Below the pieces are notes generated by a model, which searched no databases, was not told the origin of the DNA, and saw only the letters and a list, made by a program, of their open reading frames with translations. Shown here piece by piece: positions 1 to 12,700 of a stretch of DNA of 64,000 nt. The stretch spans positions 120,986,269 to 121,050,268 of the forward strand of contig NC_133534.1 in NCBI RefSeq assembly GCF_048544455.1, written 5' to 3'. The DNA comes from Silene latifolia (Eukaryota > Streptophyta > Magnoliopsida > Caryophyllales > Caryophyllaceae). Position numbers and translations under genes: made by a program. Each line of letters opens with the position of its first letter. The first letter of the stretch is position 1.

Positions 1-551
1 AACCCTACCTTTTCCGCAATCCGCTTACGCTGCAATCAACCATACAAATGCATAACAATTACCACATCGTCACCTACAACAACAATCATATAATTCTAAT
101 CACTAACTGCAAAACCCCCATTTCCCCCAATTCAGAGAATAAAGACAAACCCTAGAAGTAATCATCAACAACATAGGGATAAAGACTTACCGGCGAAAGA
201 ATGAAAGATTGAACGCAAGGACTACGACGATTGCCCACACAGTGGAGGATTAGGGAGTGATTAGAGAAATCGTAAAATGTTTAGGGTTGTAAATGACGTT
301 TAGAAACTGTCTTTCAATATTAAATAACCCTAAACACTCCCGCATCAACCGCTGAAATATTACTCGCCAGACCGGATACTCGGTCGAGTAAAGTGTATAC
401 TCGGCCGAGTATCCTCTACTCGGTCGAGTATTCACTATACTCGGCCGAGTATTCCTCGGCAGAACCTAAACAGACTACATTCTTGACACTACTCGGCCGA
501 GTAGGCTCTACTCGGTCGAGTACTTAACTTATAAAAATCCGTAGTATTACA
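1..551 (-). repeat. Outer LARD 3' LTR, truncated by the window start
   Basis: Read on the minus strand it begins TGTAATACTACGG at 551. It matches the right LTR (about 14735-15187 plus 23867-23962) base for base except for scattered substitutions. It contains six CTCGGTCGAG/CTCGGCCGAG palindromes at 377-522 and a GGTAAGT splice-donor-like sequence (minus strand) near 184-192. Confidence 0.85.
377..522. repeat. Palindrome array A (CTCGGTCGAG / CTCGGCCGAG) in the LTR
   Basis: Six 14-mers of the form TACTCGGYCGAGTA start at 377, 398, 417, 438, 490 and 509. The first four form a tetrad with spacings of 21, 19 and 21 bp; the last two form a pair 19 bp apart. The central base alternates between T and C within the tetrad. 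The same array is present in the right LTR (about 15111-15187 and 23880-23937), where one copy has lost a base and the Copia element has landed just beyond the tetrad. Confidence 0.9.
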
Positions 552-589
552 ATCTTCCCCCCTTAAAAAGAACTTCGTCCCCGAAGTTC
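552..589 (-). other. Polypurine tract and adjacent hairpin of the outer LARD
   Basis: Directly beside the 3' LTR, the plus strand reads atcttccccccttaa, a purine run on the sense (minus) strand that would prime plus-strand DNA synthesis. It is followed at 570-589 by the inverted repeat GAACTTCG-TCCC-CGAAGTTC. The layout is typical of the 3' end of Ty3/gypsy chromovirus-like elements. Confidence 0.75.
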
Positions 590-739
590 CAACCCAACCT
601 ATAAAACATGAACACCTAACACCAACTCCGCCAACCACGCTTACTAGATAACCTATCCTCTCGATATAAACTCCATAATATTACCGAATTAATAACCACA
701 ATATAATATTGCCAACTCTGTCTCACTTCTATAACACTC
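590..739 (-). other. Outer LARD internal DNA, non-coding
   Basis: This short stretch lies between the polypurine tract and the nested LARD. No reading frame or motif is recognised. The last five bases, 735-739 (cactc), are the left target-site duplication of the nested LARD. Confidence 0.7.
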
Positions 740-3216
740 TGTAACACCCCGATTTATTAAGGAGTCTTTAGCAAGGCATTCCCTAATAAACCGGACTGTT
801 ACCATCTCGGTTTCCCGAGGTAGTGAATAACAAAGACATAGAACCAAATTACTTTAATTATACTTTAAATGAATACTGTTTACAAAACCGTACAAACTAA
901 GACTTTAGTAAAACAAAATTTACCAACTCGCAGCGGAAATAAAACTTGTAAACTATGTGGATGACTAAACATGATTAAATCAAAATGGACTAGATACTAA
1001 GTCAGGCAATCCAAGCTCTCTTCCCATCCAGCTCCCATCGGTCTCGAGGTACTGTCAATCTGCTCCCATTAAGGTTCACCGCAGTGTTCACGAATACACG
1101 GGGTCAACCACGAGGTTGAGTAGGTAATACAATGCAACAAGTATATATGATATGCATGCTCCTCCATCGCCACCACCATCTCATCACAACTCATAACCCG
1201 GAACACCCAGCCATACCGATCCCCGGTAGACTTTATATCGACCGTAGCCGATCTGCGAGCTCGCAGCTGAGGACACCAGGGCAAGTCCTGCAGAACCCGC
1301 CTGGGCCTTATCACAACATCATCATCACCACACCACATCACCAAAACATCCTCCATCTCCAATGCATATGAATGCTCAAAAGGAATTAATGCAACACAAT
1401 ATGTATATCATTGAACTGAACATTTATAAAATCACGCCAACTACCAAATGTTGTGATAACATATTCAATACGAACAAATCAATCAACGGTCACAGCTTGG
1501 ACATATGAAACATAACCAAGTTAACACAATTCAACAACAGCGATATTAAGTCGAATGTATTTCCCTACCTCAAAGTGCCAGCAAATCCAATTAAGCAGCT
1601 CAAACAGTCCAAACAATAAAGCAACAGATCTGACTGTCAATGCTTCACAACTCCGTCACCTAATTAAAATATAATAACCACATATATAATTACTAATTAT
1701 CCGTATCATAAATTAATTATTTATAACTTATATATAAATTATTCTTTATAGATTATATAAATAAAATGATTATTTACGATGTTTATTTATATTATTTAAT
1801 AATATATAACCGTCTCAATAACGAAAAGCCGTTTCAAAATAATTAATACAATGTCCTCGACAAGGCTCTTTAACCCGTGTTTTACTATGCCCTCGTAAGG
1901 TCCTACCGCCACGTCGCCACCATGGTTAGCTACCCTGGTCCACGGTGGTTCCAGGTGGTCAAACCACCGGCCCCGTAGGTCAACCACTAGCCCAAACACG
2001 CGTCCCCAAAACAGGTCCTCGTAAACAATTCCATAGTTTTTAAAACATATGTTGACATTTCATCGAACACTTACGCGACCGTCTTAAACCACACATTTCT
2101 GCCACCACCAGTCACCACCGTCATCACCACTGACCCACGGTGGAACCACTGATGATGGGTCATCAACTTCCACCCGTCAGAACCCTAAGTGGTGGTCAAA
2201 CCACCACGATACAACGGCGTTTTAAGACGCCTGCTCACGCGACATTAACAACAACCACCGCCTAAATAACCACTCCCCACGGCCACCCCGTTCACCACCG
2301 CAACTGATGGTTGCCACCCTTGCCACCACCGATGCAGGGTGATCCCAAAGGTGGTCCCTACACCCTCTATGGTCCACTAACGAAGGTACGGTGGTCGTCT
2401 TAAGACGACCACGCGAATCCCCGGCAAGCTGCCCTGTTTTGCGACTCTCCGGCCACCCTGACACAAACCACCACTAGCAACCGCCACACTGTCCTCCCTT
2501 GGGTCGCCCTAACCACCCAATACCAACCCAGGTCAAGTCGTGTCGTGAAATGGGTTCGAAATGCCTCAAAACCGCCCCTGTTTTCCGTCGGGTTCAAAAC
2601 TCGTGATTGCAACCACGATTTGCCACCAACGACCACCACCTAACCACCCTGATGGTCGACCTTTGCCCATAGACCGTCTTAACCCAAACCCAGGTCCTAT
2701 TAGTCACGATTTCTAGGTCGAAACCCCCAATTTACCCTTTTCGAACACCCATCCCCGCAGCCACCAAAACACGGCCACAACCACCACCACCGCAGTTAAC
2801 TCCGGTCAACGATGGGTCCCCGACAATCTCCGATGTCCCACGGTCACAACGGTACCCTAGGTTCGTCATCTAGCGGTCTAATTAACAAGTTACAATCGAT
2901 TTAAGGCGAGTAGTTACGAGATTACCTTGTGACGGTTTCTGGCTGACGGAATCGCAACTCACGCACGAACGACGTAGGTTTAGGTTTAGGGTTTTCTTTG
3001 TTTGTTTTTTTTTTTTTATAGTCTAGGTTTAAACGGATCCGACCCATTTACGAAACCCGCTCCTTTTCTAATTACTTACTATATACCCGTCTCGCTTATT
3101 ATTAATAATTCCCGACTCACTTGAAAATGCTAAATAAACACGATTAATTAATTATTTAATTATTCGAATTACGTAAATTATTCATATAAATTATTATCAA
3201 ATTACGGGGCATTACA
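740..3216 (-). repeat. Inner LARD 3' LTR
   Basis: Near-identical to 7238-9715. Plus strand begins tgtaacaccccgattt and ends ttacggggcattaca. The stretch about 1900-2850 is rich in CCACC/GGTGG runs, which produce accidental open frames. An AAGGTAAT splice-donor-like sequence (minus strand) lies near 2921-2927. Confidence 0.92.
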
Positions 3217-3542
3217 ATCTTCCCCCCTTAAAATGAACTTCGTCCCGAAGTTCACTCAGAATTACCCACAACGAGTCTGTACTTAGAATCTCAACAACAA
3301 CAGCGTTCAAACATCGACGAATTACCCACACAAGTTTAACCAACCAAATGAACTGAAAATTCGAGCTGTCACATTCCACCCTCCTAAAGACAAACTTCGT
3401 CTCGAAGTTTAAACACAACCACATCCTTTCACAACGAGTTTAACACAGCGATTAGATCCTAATACCAGATAAGAATTACTAGATAAGAATACAAGATTTT
3501 ACAATCCTCTCCACCTAAAAACATGGTTACGTCCTCGTAACC
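3217..3542 (-). other. Polypurine tract followed by three pyrimidine-tract/hairpin modules
   Basis: After the LTR end, the plus strand has atcttcccccctta and then GAACTTCG-TCC-CGAAGTTC (3235-3253). Two more modules follow: pyrimidine-rich DNA around 3371-3386 with AAACTTCG-TCT-CGAAGTTT (3392-3410), and around 3504-3516 with GGTTACG-TCCT-CGTAACC (3525-3542). The stem sequence changes but pairing and loop type persist. Confidence 0.65.
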
Positions 3543-6500
3543 TTTACCAAATATCCTTGTCACATAACATTATAATCGCCATTGAGAATTTGATAACCAT
3601 AGAAAAGATCACTAAACCCAAATTGAAACTCACACATCCTACAACAATTAGAATCACCACATCCGACAGGCTTACATTATTCCAATCAATAAGGTGTCAC
3701 TTCCTAAACCCAACGCAACACATTATCAAGAACTAACGACTTCTAGTAACTAGAGATACATCTGCATAGGTTGGCCCTAGATGGCAATTACTCAGTCACC
3801 TTTCGAGTCGATCTCCTCAACGAATCCGTCCAATCCTTGGTACTACCGCTCCAAATATCACTACCTTCACAATCTCTACTTCATCTTCTAAGGTCTCCTC
3901 AAAACACAACCAAACTCTATTCACTCTATTTCCATGAAATCATAAACTCTCTTACCCCAATAACTCCTCTCAATCTCAAACAACTCAATCCTATCCCTTA
4001 GTATAATATACACTCTCGTCTCAAAATATAACCAAAACTCAGCTTATTACTCCGTCACACTCCTTATTCTGCCTCATAAAACAATCCGCAACAGAGAACC
4101 ATCACAGCATTCTCATCGTCGACCCTAAGACCAAGGACAAGCGGTGAGTGAACTGGCGGAATAAGACCGCGAAACAATATTTCCATCTCATATCGATTCC
4201 AAGCTCAGAATATATATAATTTAGTAACCAGGGTCACTCCGGACCGTAACGCAACATGGCACAACGGCCCCATAACTCATAACTCATAACCAATAACCAC
4301 TTCCATCTTTATTTCAATATCGATATTGTCAAAGGTTCAAAGAACCGGGCTCAACACTTGGAACACAAGGATCTAAGCTACTCACCCACGAGTCAAGGTC
4401 AAAGAGAAAGATGATAAGAATAAGATTAGCTTACTAAACATGATCCAAACATAAATTTTAAATACTCAAAAAAACTCATTTTCATTCATACTGCCCCAAG
4501 ATTTTGGTCAAAACATGATTGATGATAAAATAATTGCTCTACAAATAATTGTTTGCAGCTACTAACCATAGTACCAATGTAATCCAACCATTCCTCTCCA
4601 TTATACTTTCCAACAATCATCTATCATACCCAAAACCTTCAATCCTTATTTTTCCATATCAGACAACTCACAATCCGTATTCGCAAATTAGTCTCTTAGA
4701 TAACCATCCCAACCAATCTCAGCACTAGCTCACAATTTCTACTACGTCCAAACCAATATACTCCGTATATTACATCGTCCTTTAACAAATTTCAAAATTT
4801 CAACAACACTTATAGATAACTAACTCATCTCACAATTCATCCCGTCTCACTAACAAGGTAAATAAAATAATGGTTTATAAATATATATAAAGATATGCTT
4901 GCATAAAGATGATAGCACGGAAATAGATGACAATTACCACATAAGCAGCCACGCGATTTACAAGAGTTGACACCCATCACAAGATTAATGAACATTTACC
5001 ATATAATTCAGAAAAAGTAATTACTGCAGTCTTTTCTAGTCACAACCAATTTCCATTATTACTTCTACATATATACCTAGCATGTGACCAACATTGTCAA
5101 GTAATTTAGCATGTCTGTAATGACTATCATGAACACACATCAGTAACTTGTGTATCAACAGTGGCAATCTCATATTAATATCCAGCCCACATGACATAAT
5201 ACATGGAAGCAAAATAATTAGCAACAGAAAATATATTTCAGTCGTCATAATTATTTAAGCTAGTATTTTAGATTTAATCAAGATGAATAACCGTCGCGAT
5301 CACTTTAGCATTTCATATCAATTTAATTGCATATATTTATTCATGAATTATTAACAACGTCATTCTTCATATTCTAACATAGCTTATAATTCAACTGAAA
5401 TCAAATAACACCCGGAAGGCAATAAATACAAATATAGAAACACATAATTACATGGGAAACATTTAGAACAACGTAACATATTACATTCGGAACTAGCCGT
5501 GAATTTATGTACTATCCCTATGCATATTTTATTCCCTCAAGAAAACACCGATAGCAAAATTTATAAAATTAACCATAGGGAATTTAAGTTTGATTATCAT
5601 GGATTAGAACATTTAAAATTAGAAAATCGATCACTAAACATGGATTAGAAAATTTAAGATTCCAACTTCGATCAAAAAAAATATATTAGGAGATTAAAAA
5701 TTTTTAACACGTTCTTATCCGACTTTAATGATCATGGCAATAAAATTTTATAATTACGCATTTTCGTTCATTACAAACATCATGAGCATACGAGATACCT
5801 ACAATGCTTTAAACATATGGAATACATTACAATGGAATTCATGTAACCCTCCATCACATTTAGTCCCTTAACTTTCAGATCAACACGTTAATCCAGATAA
5901 ACTTTCATGTTAACAATCGTCAAGACACTTATCTAATGTACATGTTATTATCATCTTGTAAGAACATTGTCAGGTCAGACTAATAAGACTCATGAATTAT
6001 GTAGCTATTGTAAGAAAAGTTGAAATAGAACTATATTTTTAATTTAAAATTCTTGGGTTATTTCAAAAGAATTCACAATTAAATAACTTCCCAAATAAAG
6101 CTAGAGTTATAATACTTTTCACAAAATTTAAGGAGTTTAATGCGTATAAGAAAATTAACGAGATTTAATTCAGCAAGTTTTAATGTACGGCGAATTTCTC
6201 AACTTAATTTGTTCAAGCAGGGATTAAATAAAATCTTCTAAATTTCGGGCAATTTACAAAAATCGATATTAGATACTAAAACAACAAAGTTCCCATGATT
6301 CCACGATTTGATGCATAAGTGAATTCTAATAAGCGAAGTTGAATTTAACGGAAATTGTGATTAGATGTGAAATTCTACAAATTATTTATCGAAACATCTA
6401 GCACAAAACTTTCTATCTACTGATTACTAAACATCATTATTCCTAAACCGTATATCCTATTTGCATGTAACCAACATCAGAAGAAAGCTAACTCAGTAGG

Positions 6501-7222
6501 TGATTTCACATAAGTTCTATTTATAGGTAACAACAGAGAATAATTAGCAGCCACAAAATAGATTAAGAATAGAAATCGATTAACAATATTTCGGCACCAG
6601 GTCTACTTTTACTATAGCTCATTCTCATATAAACATACTACTCCTATCTATTCATCCTAACTGATCACTTGCCTAACTTAATACGTACTTAGGCATATAT
6701 CACATTCCAACTTACTCCTTATCAGAATCATCATAAATAAAACATGAAATTCGATAACACTTTTCATGATCTCAAAAGTATTAAGCTAACATGGTTTCGG
6801 GATTCATATTCCGCATATACCTAAGCACGAATTCTATCATCAGACATTCACATATATTCAACCAATGTTCAACAATCAGGCCACAGTCTCAATATGCACA
6901 TGTCACACATTTCAAGGTTTTCTCCTTATCAAATCCTTACTTATCACTAACAGGTTTCTATCACGATCACAACATCACCTTGCAAGAATTAATTCTACTC
7001 AATGACAATCACTGTCCTCGTTTGGCACAGGCACTTCTAACAATCCCATTCTCTCGTTTCCTCTCGGGTTACCTGGTCCAAAACTGAGAGGGCTAAAGAG
7101 CACGAATTAAGGGCGCCTTCTTAACCGTACTTTGAGCTCCTAACAGTTTCTACCCAGGGTTCATTTTATTTAGACACATCATACATTCATTGGGTTCCTT
7201 GGTTTAGGCCTGAGGATCGTTC
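3543..7222 (-). other. Inner LARD internal region, non-coding
   Basis: About 3.7 kb of A+T-rich DNA. The few open frames of 60-100 codons resemble no retroelement protein and lack motifs. I see no palindrome array here. The region next to the primer-binding site (about 7150-7237) is clearly similar to the corresponding end of the outer LARD (13851-13939), which shows that the two LARDs are related. Confidence 0.7.
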
Positions 7223-7234
7223 GCTCTGATACCA
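7223..7234 (-). other. Primer-binding site (tRNA-iMet type) of the inner LARD
   Basis: On the minus strand it reads TGGTATCAGAGC, the complement of the initiator-methionine tRNA 3' end. It stands a few bases from the 5' LTR (7238) and fixes the minus orientation. Confidence 0.9.
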
Positions 7235-7237
7235 CTT

Positions 7238-9715
7238 TGTAACACCCCGATTTATTAAGGAGTCTTTAGCAAGGCATTCCCTAATAAACCGGACTGTTAC
7301 CATCTCGGTTTCCCGAGGTAGTGAATAACAAAGACAAAGAACCAAAGTACTTTAATTATACTTTAAATGAATACTGTTTACAAAACCGTACAAACTAAGA
7401 CTTTAGTAAAACAAAATTTACCAACTCGCAGCGGAAATAAACTTGTAAACTATGTGGATGACTAAACATGAATAAATCAAAATGGACTAGATACTAAGTC
7501 AGGCAATCCAAGCTCTCTTCCCATCCAGCTCCCATCAGTCTCTGAGGTACCTGTCAATCTGCTCCCCATTAAGGTTCACCGCAGGTGTTCACGAATACAC
7601 AGGGTCAACCACGAGGTTGAGTAGGTAATACAATGCAACAAGTATATATGATATGCATGCTCCTCCATCGCCACCACCATCTCATCACAACTCATAACCC
7701 GGAACACCCTGACCATACCGATCCGGTAGACTTTATATCGACCGTAGCCGATCTGCCAGCTCGCAGCTGAGGACACCAGGGCTAGTCCTGCAGAACCCGC
7801 CTGGGCCTTATCACAACATCATCATCACCACACCACATCACCACAACATCCTCCATCTCGAATGCATATGAATGCTCAAAAGGAATTAATGCAACACAAT
7901 ATGTATATCATTGAACTGAACATTTATAAAATCACGCCAACTACCAAATGTTGTGACAACATATTCAATACGAACAAATCAATCAACGGCCACAGCTTGG
8001 ACATATGAAACATAACCAAGTTAACACAATTCAACAACAGCGATATTAAGTCGAATGTATTTCCCTACCTCAAAGTGCCAGCAAATCCAATTAAGCAGCT
8101 CAAACAGTCAAACAATAAAGCAACAGATCATCCGATGTCAATGCTTCACAACTCCGTCACCTAATTAAAATATAATAACCACATATATAATTTCTAATTG
8201 TCCGTATCATAAATTAATTATTTATAACTTATATATAAATTATTATTTATAGATTATATAAATAAAATGATTATTTACGATGTTTATTTATATTATTTAA
8301 TAATATATAACCGTCTCAATAACGAAAAGCCGTTTCAAAATAATTAATACAATGTCCTCGACAAGGCTCTTTAACCCGTGTTTTACTATGCCCTCGTAAG
8401 GTCCTACCGCCACGTCGCCACCATGGTTAGCTACCCTGGTCCACGGTGGTTCCAGGTGGTCAAACCACCGGCCCCGTAGGTCAACCACTAGCCCAAACAC
8501 GCGTCCCCAAAACAGGTCCTCGTAAACAATTCCATAGTTTTTAAAACATATGTTGACATTTCATCGAACACTTACGCGACCGTCTTAAACCACACATTTC
8601 TGCCACCACCAGTCACCACCGTCATCACCACTGACCCACGGTGGAACCACTAATGATGGGTCATCAACTTCCACCCGTCAGAACCCTAAGTGGTGGTCAA
8701 ACCACCACGATACGACGGCGTTTTAAGACGCCTGCTCACGCGACATTAACAACAACCACCGCCTAAATAACCACTCCCCACGGCCACCCCGTTCACCACC
8801 GCAACTGATGGTTGCCACCCTTGCCACCACCGATGAAGGGTGATCCCAAAGGTGGTCCCTACACCCTCTATGGTCCACTAACGAAGGTACGGTGGTCGTC
8901 TTAAGACGACCACGCGAATCCCCAAGTCGCCCCTGTTTTGCGACTCTCCGGCCACCCTGACACAAACCACCACTAGCAACCGCCACACTGTCCTCCCTTG
9001 GGTCGCCCTAACCACCCAATACCAACCCAGGTCAAGTCGTGTCGTGAAATGGGTTCGAAATGCCTCAAAACCGCCCCTGTGTTCCGTTGGGTTCAAAACT
9101 CGTGATTGCAACCACCATTTGTCACAAACGACCACCACCTAACCACCCTGATGGTCGACCTTTGCCCATAGACCGTCTTAACCCAAACCCAGGTCCTATT
9201 AGTCACGATTTCTAGGTCGAAACCCCAAATTTACCCTTTTCGAACACCCATCCCCGCAGCCACCAAAACACGGCCACAACCACCACCACCGCAGTTAACT
9301 CCAGTCAACGATGGGTCCCCGACAATCTCCGATGTCCCACGGTCACAACGGTACCCTAGGTTCGTCATCTAGCGGTCTAATTAACAAGTTACAATCGATT
9401 TAAGGCGAGTAGTTACGAGATTACCTTGTGACGGTTTCTGGCTGACGGAATCGCAACTCACGCACGAACGACGTAGGTTTAGGTTTAGGGTTTTCTTTGT
9501 TTTTTTTTTTTTTTATATAGTCTAGGTTTAAACGGATCCGACCCATTTACGAAACCCGCTCCTTTTCTAATTACTTACTATATACCCGTCTCGCTTATTA
9601 TTAATAATTCCCGACTCACTTGCAAATGCTAAATAAACACGATTAATTAATTATTTAATTATTCGAATTACGTAAATTATTCATATAAATTATTATCAAA
9701 TTACGGGGCATTACA
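7238..9715 (-). repeat. Inner LARD 5' LTR
   Basis: Second copy of the 2.48 kb LTR, ending at 9715 and followed by the target duplication CACTC (9716-9720). The differences from 740-3216 are small substitutions and 1-4 bp indels. Confidence 0.92.
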
Positions 9716-9720
9716 CACTC

Positions 9721-12700
9721 AATAGCACTCAATACCAAGACAATCCACAAAATAAGATCAACCATCAAAACGGAATGTTACATTCTACCACCCTTAAAAG
9801 GAACTTCGTCCTCGAAGTTTACTCACACTCATCAACATCATCATCCGGCTGCCAAAACTCTCGAACTCATAAATATCATCATCCACTTTTATCAACACTA
9901 TCGAAAAATTTTCACACTCCTAAACATCGAACTACTACAAGCACAGTCATGGCCTTTTAACACTATCAACCACTATATGTACCCATCCATTCCTTATATG
10001 CTACACCAACACTCTACGTCCCATAATATTATGACATGCACAACTCTCAAACACTCTTTGCGGCATCCTACTCCTCTTAAGACACATGTTACGTCCTCGT
10101 AACTCACTAATACTAGATCCTTAGCTATATATTCTCATTATCCCAATCACCACCGCATGTCAAAGATAACCACTTATAATCTGAACAGTCGTCATGCATA
10201 TATCCTAGGCTCTCTTACTTAAACAACTCTCATCCTTCAATTCACTCGTCACACCCCCTAACTTATACCTCAAAATCTTGAACTTAACCCAAAACATCAA
10301 CTCTTCCACATTACCGCAACATAACACACAGCTCTATATAAACTATATAAAACTCATATCATCAAAAGCTTAACTCACACTCCACACTTATTACGTACAC
10401 TCACACTAGATCCTCAAGTTCTTTCCTTTCATTACCGCAAAACTTATACATAACTTAACATGACACCAATTCCCAATATCCTGCACTCACTATCTCAACC
10501 AAAGATTATGAACCACCTGTCGGTTTCAGATCATTACAACACATATTCCACGAATCACTTGCCATGACTATGACTACCGATGCTTCATCTTAAAACAAGA
10601 TCAAAATTACTGTAACAACTTCTCACAACTGTGTCCCATCAACAGAATATCACTATACCATGACAACAACGAAAACATATACAACTCTCTTTCATATCAT
10701 ACTCTACCCTCATTCCCAAACTGAAACTGCTAAGAAACATCAACAAACAAAACAACAGTCTACATGTTCAACCAAAACTCACAAGGAACAGCAGCAAACA
10801 AAACAACAATCTATGTTTAACTGCTATGCACTTTCGAAAACTCGTATCATAATCATCTCACCTACTCCACCACAACCAGTGACGACATCGCAACACCGCC
10901 ACCAACAGCCGCACCGCAGTGCGAAAATACCCGCATCACAACAGTAAGTACCGTGCCCGGATCACCACCCGAGGCACCACAACATACACAATATAACATC
11001 ACAACATACACAATCCCATAAACACTGACTCAATATAACATATCGGACAAGAAAAACTTACTCAAAACTGCTTTACCAGATCACATCACCATATATCATA
11101 CGGAATAAATAGACAAGAATCTCATGCATACCATCCATACTTTTCATCGAATAAACATATATCATGAATACACATGCAAGTATAACCAGTCTTGTCTGGC
11201 CACCCAAACTATCACTTTTGATCATCATTCCATTAAGTTACCGTATTCAACATATATTACAGAACATTCAGATAACAACATTATAACTATCACACCATAC
11301 CGCTTCTCGTGAGGTCACAACCTCACACAAACATTTATATACATCTTAGACCCATAATCACATCCAACTAGTCAATCCTGATTACGTAAGTTACCACTTG
11401 ACAATGATTATCTCTTATCCAGACTTAACTCAGGTGCCCTTCATAACATATCTTCTCTTACACACAATTATCACCATCCGACGAACGTAGCCATATCATC
11501 TGTACCCAACTACCAGCGAATACCTCATATATCCATACTTTAAACTCCCTCACAACCAAACATTAATCACCTCCACAAAATCAACCTCATTAGAACAACT
11601 AACTTCCCAAAAAATAACATCATCCTCAACCTCTAGTGACAATACTATGACACCAACATCCTTCATGTGACTACTCTCTTACTATCACTTCTTAATATAA
11701 CAATCCGTTTCCTCCCTTTGGTTATCATCTCAAACAACGAACATCAAATACATCAACAAAAATCACCTCAACACTATTTCCAATTCCATCCTTAATTGTA
11801 TTATTACCCGACTCACCACCAAGATTTCATATCGTGCAAATTCTCTACCCAACTTTTACTTTACTTAATTCCTCGAAACTCCTGACTAATCATGTTGTTC
11901 TGAAACTCCTACATAACCATTAACTCAAATCCTCATGCTAGTATCATACATCTCGACGATTCCTTACTTTATATCACATAACTCCGGTGAACATTTTCTT
12001 AGTTTTACTCCCCTCATTCTTTTCTTTTTACACTCGATAAAAGCAATTAACCACTCAACTCCTTATTACTTCTTACCTAACTCTTTAATGCTCCGGTTAC
12101 CTTCTCATTGCTCCAAAACTCACATCTCATTATTTCATATCGATATCATCTAACTCTTTCTTACCATAAATATTATCTTATTATGCTATCACCCACCCTT
12201 GTCACCAATCCATCCATAGAATCAACGTTTATTTGTTCAAACAATTGCATCTCCCTTTTTACATCTCTAGAAATCAAAATTCATTTTATACCGTTAATTG
12301 CCCAAGGAAATCACACGTTAGTTTCACCTCTTGATAACACCAATTCCCAAATTCGACCACTATCTACCCATCGCGGCATAACTCGATCTCACTACACACC
12401 ATTTGTTTTCATCCCTCTATAACGGCCTTTTCCCACATATATCCTTAACCAACACAATCCTAACCGTCTCCCTCCATAAATCCTTACACATACCACTACA
12501 TCACTATTCATATCCCTCATCTCAATCTTTTCTTTTTCATGTTTCTTTACACCCACATCACTCTTGCTCATATATACTTACTTTTATATTACTCAACACA
12601 CGACTATATCACTCACCATATCTCACAAAACATGCTCTTTGCCTCAATTAGCTCACATTCTTCCTTTTTTCTTTTTCTTTTTCCACTATCTCTCACATGT

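Larger units (their letters stand above)
740..9715 (-). mobile_element. Nested (inner) LARD, non-autonomous Ty3/gypsy-type element
   Basis: A complete element bounded by the 5-bp target-site duplication CACTC (735-739 and 9716-9720). Its LTRs are 740-3216 and 7238-9715, about 2.48 kb each, and start and end with TG...CA. The minus orientation follows from the primer-binding site at 7223-7234 and the polypurine tract at 3217-3231. The roughly 4 kb interior contains no gag, protease, RT or integrase motif in any frame, so it must have been copied by proteins from elsewhere. By eye the LTRs differ by roughly 30-40 small changes, suggesting an older insertion than the Copia at 15188. Confidence 0.92.

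Noticed and set aside
377..522. CRISPR-like interpretation of regularly spaced repeats
   Set aside because: The repeats are 10-14 bp with spacers of 5-9 bp, in a plant retrotransposon LTR, without cas genes. It is not a CRISPR array.
1796..1999. A 67-codon minus-strand frame present identically in both inner LARD LTRs (also 8297-8500)
   Set aside because: Its identity follows from LTR duplication, and its composition reflects CCACC-rich DNA. There is no motif and no comparable frame in the related LTR at 57270.
2970..2996. Telomere-like TTTAGG/TTTAGGG repeats (also near 9475-9495)
   Set aside because: Only two or three units, located in the leader part of the LTR beside a poly-T tract. Too short for an interstitial telomere array; at most a telo-box-like promoter word.
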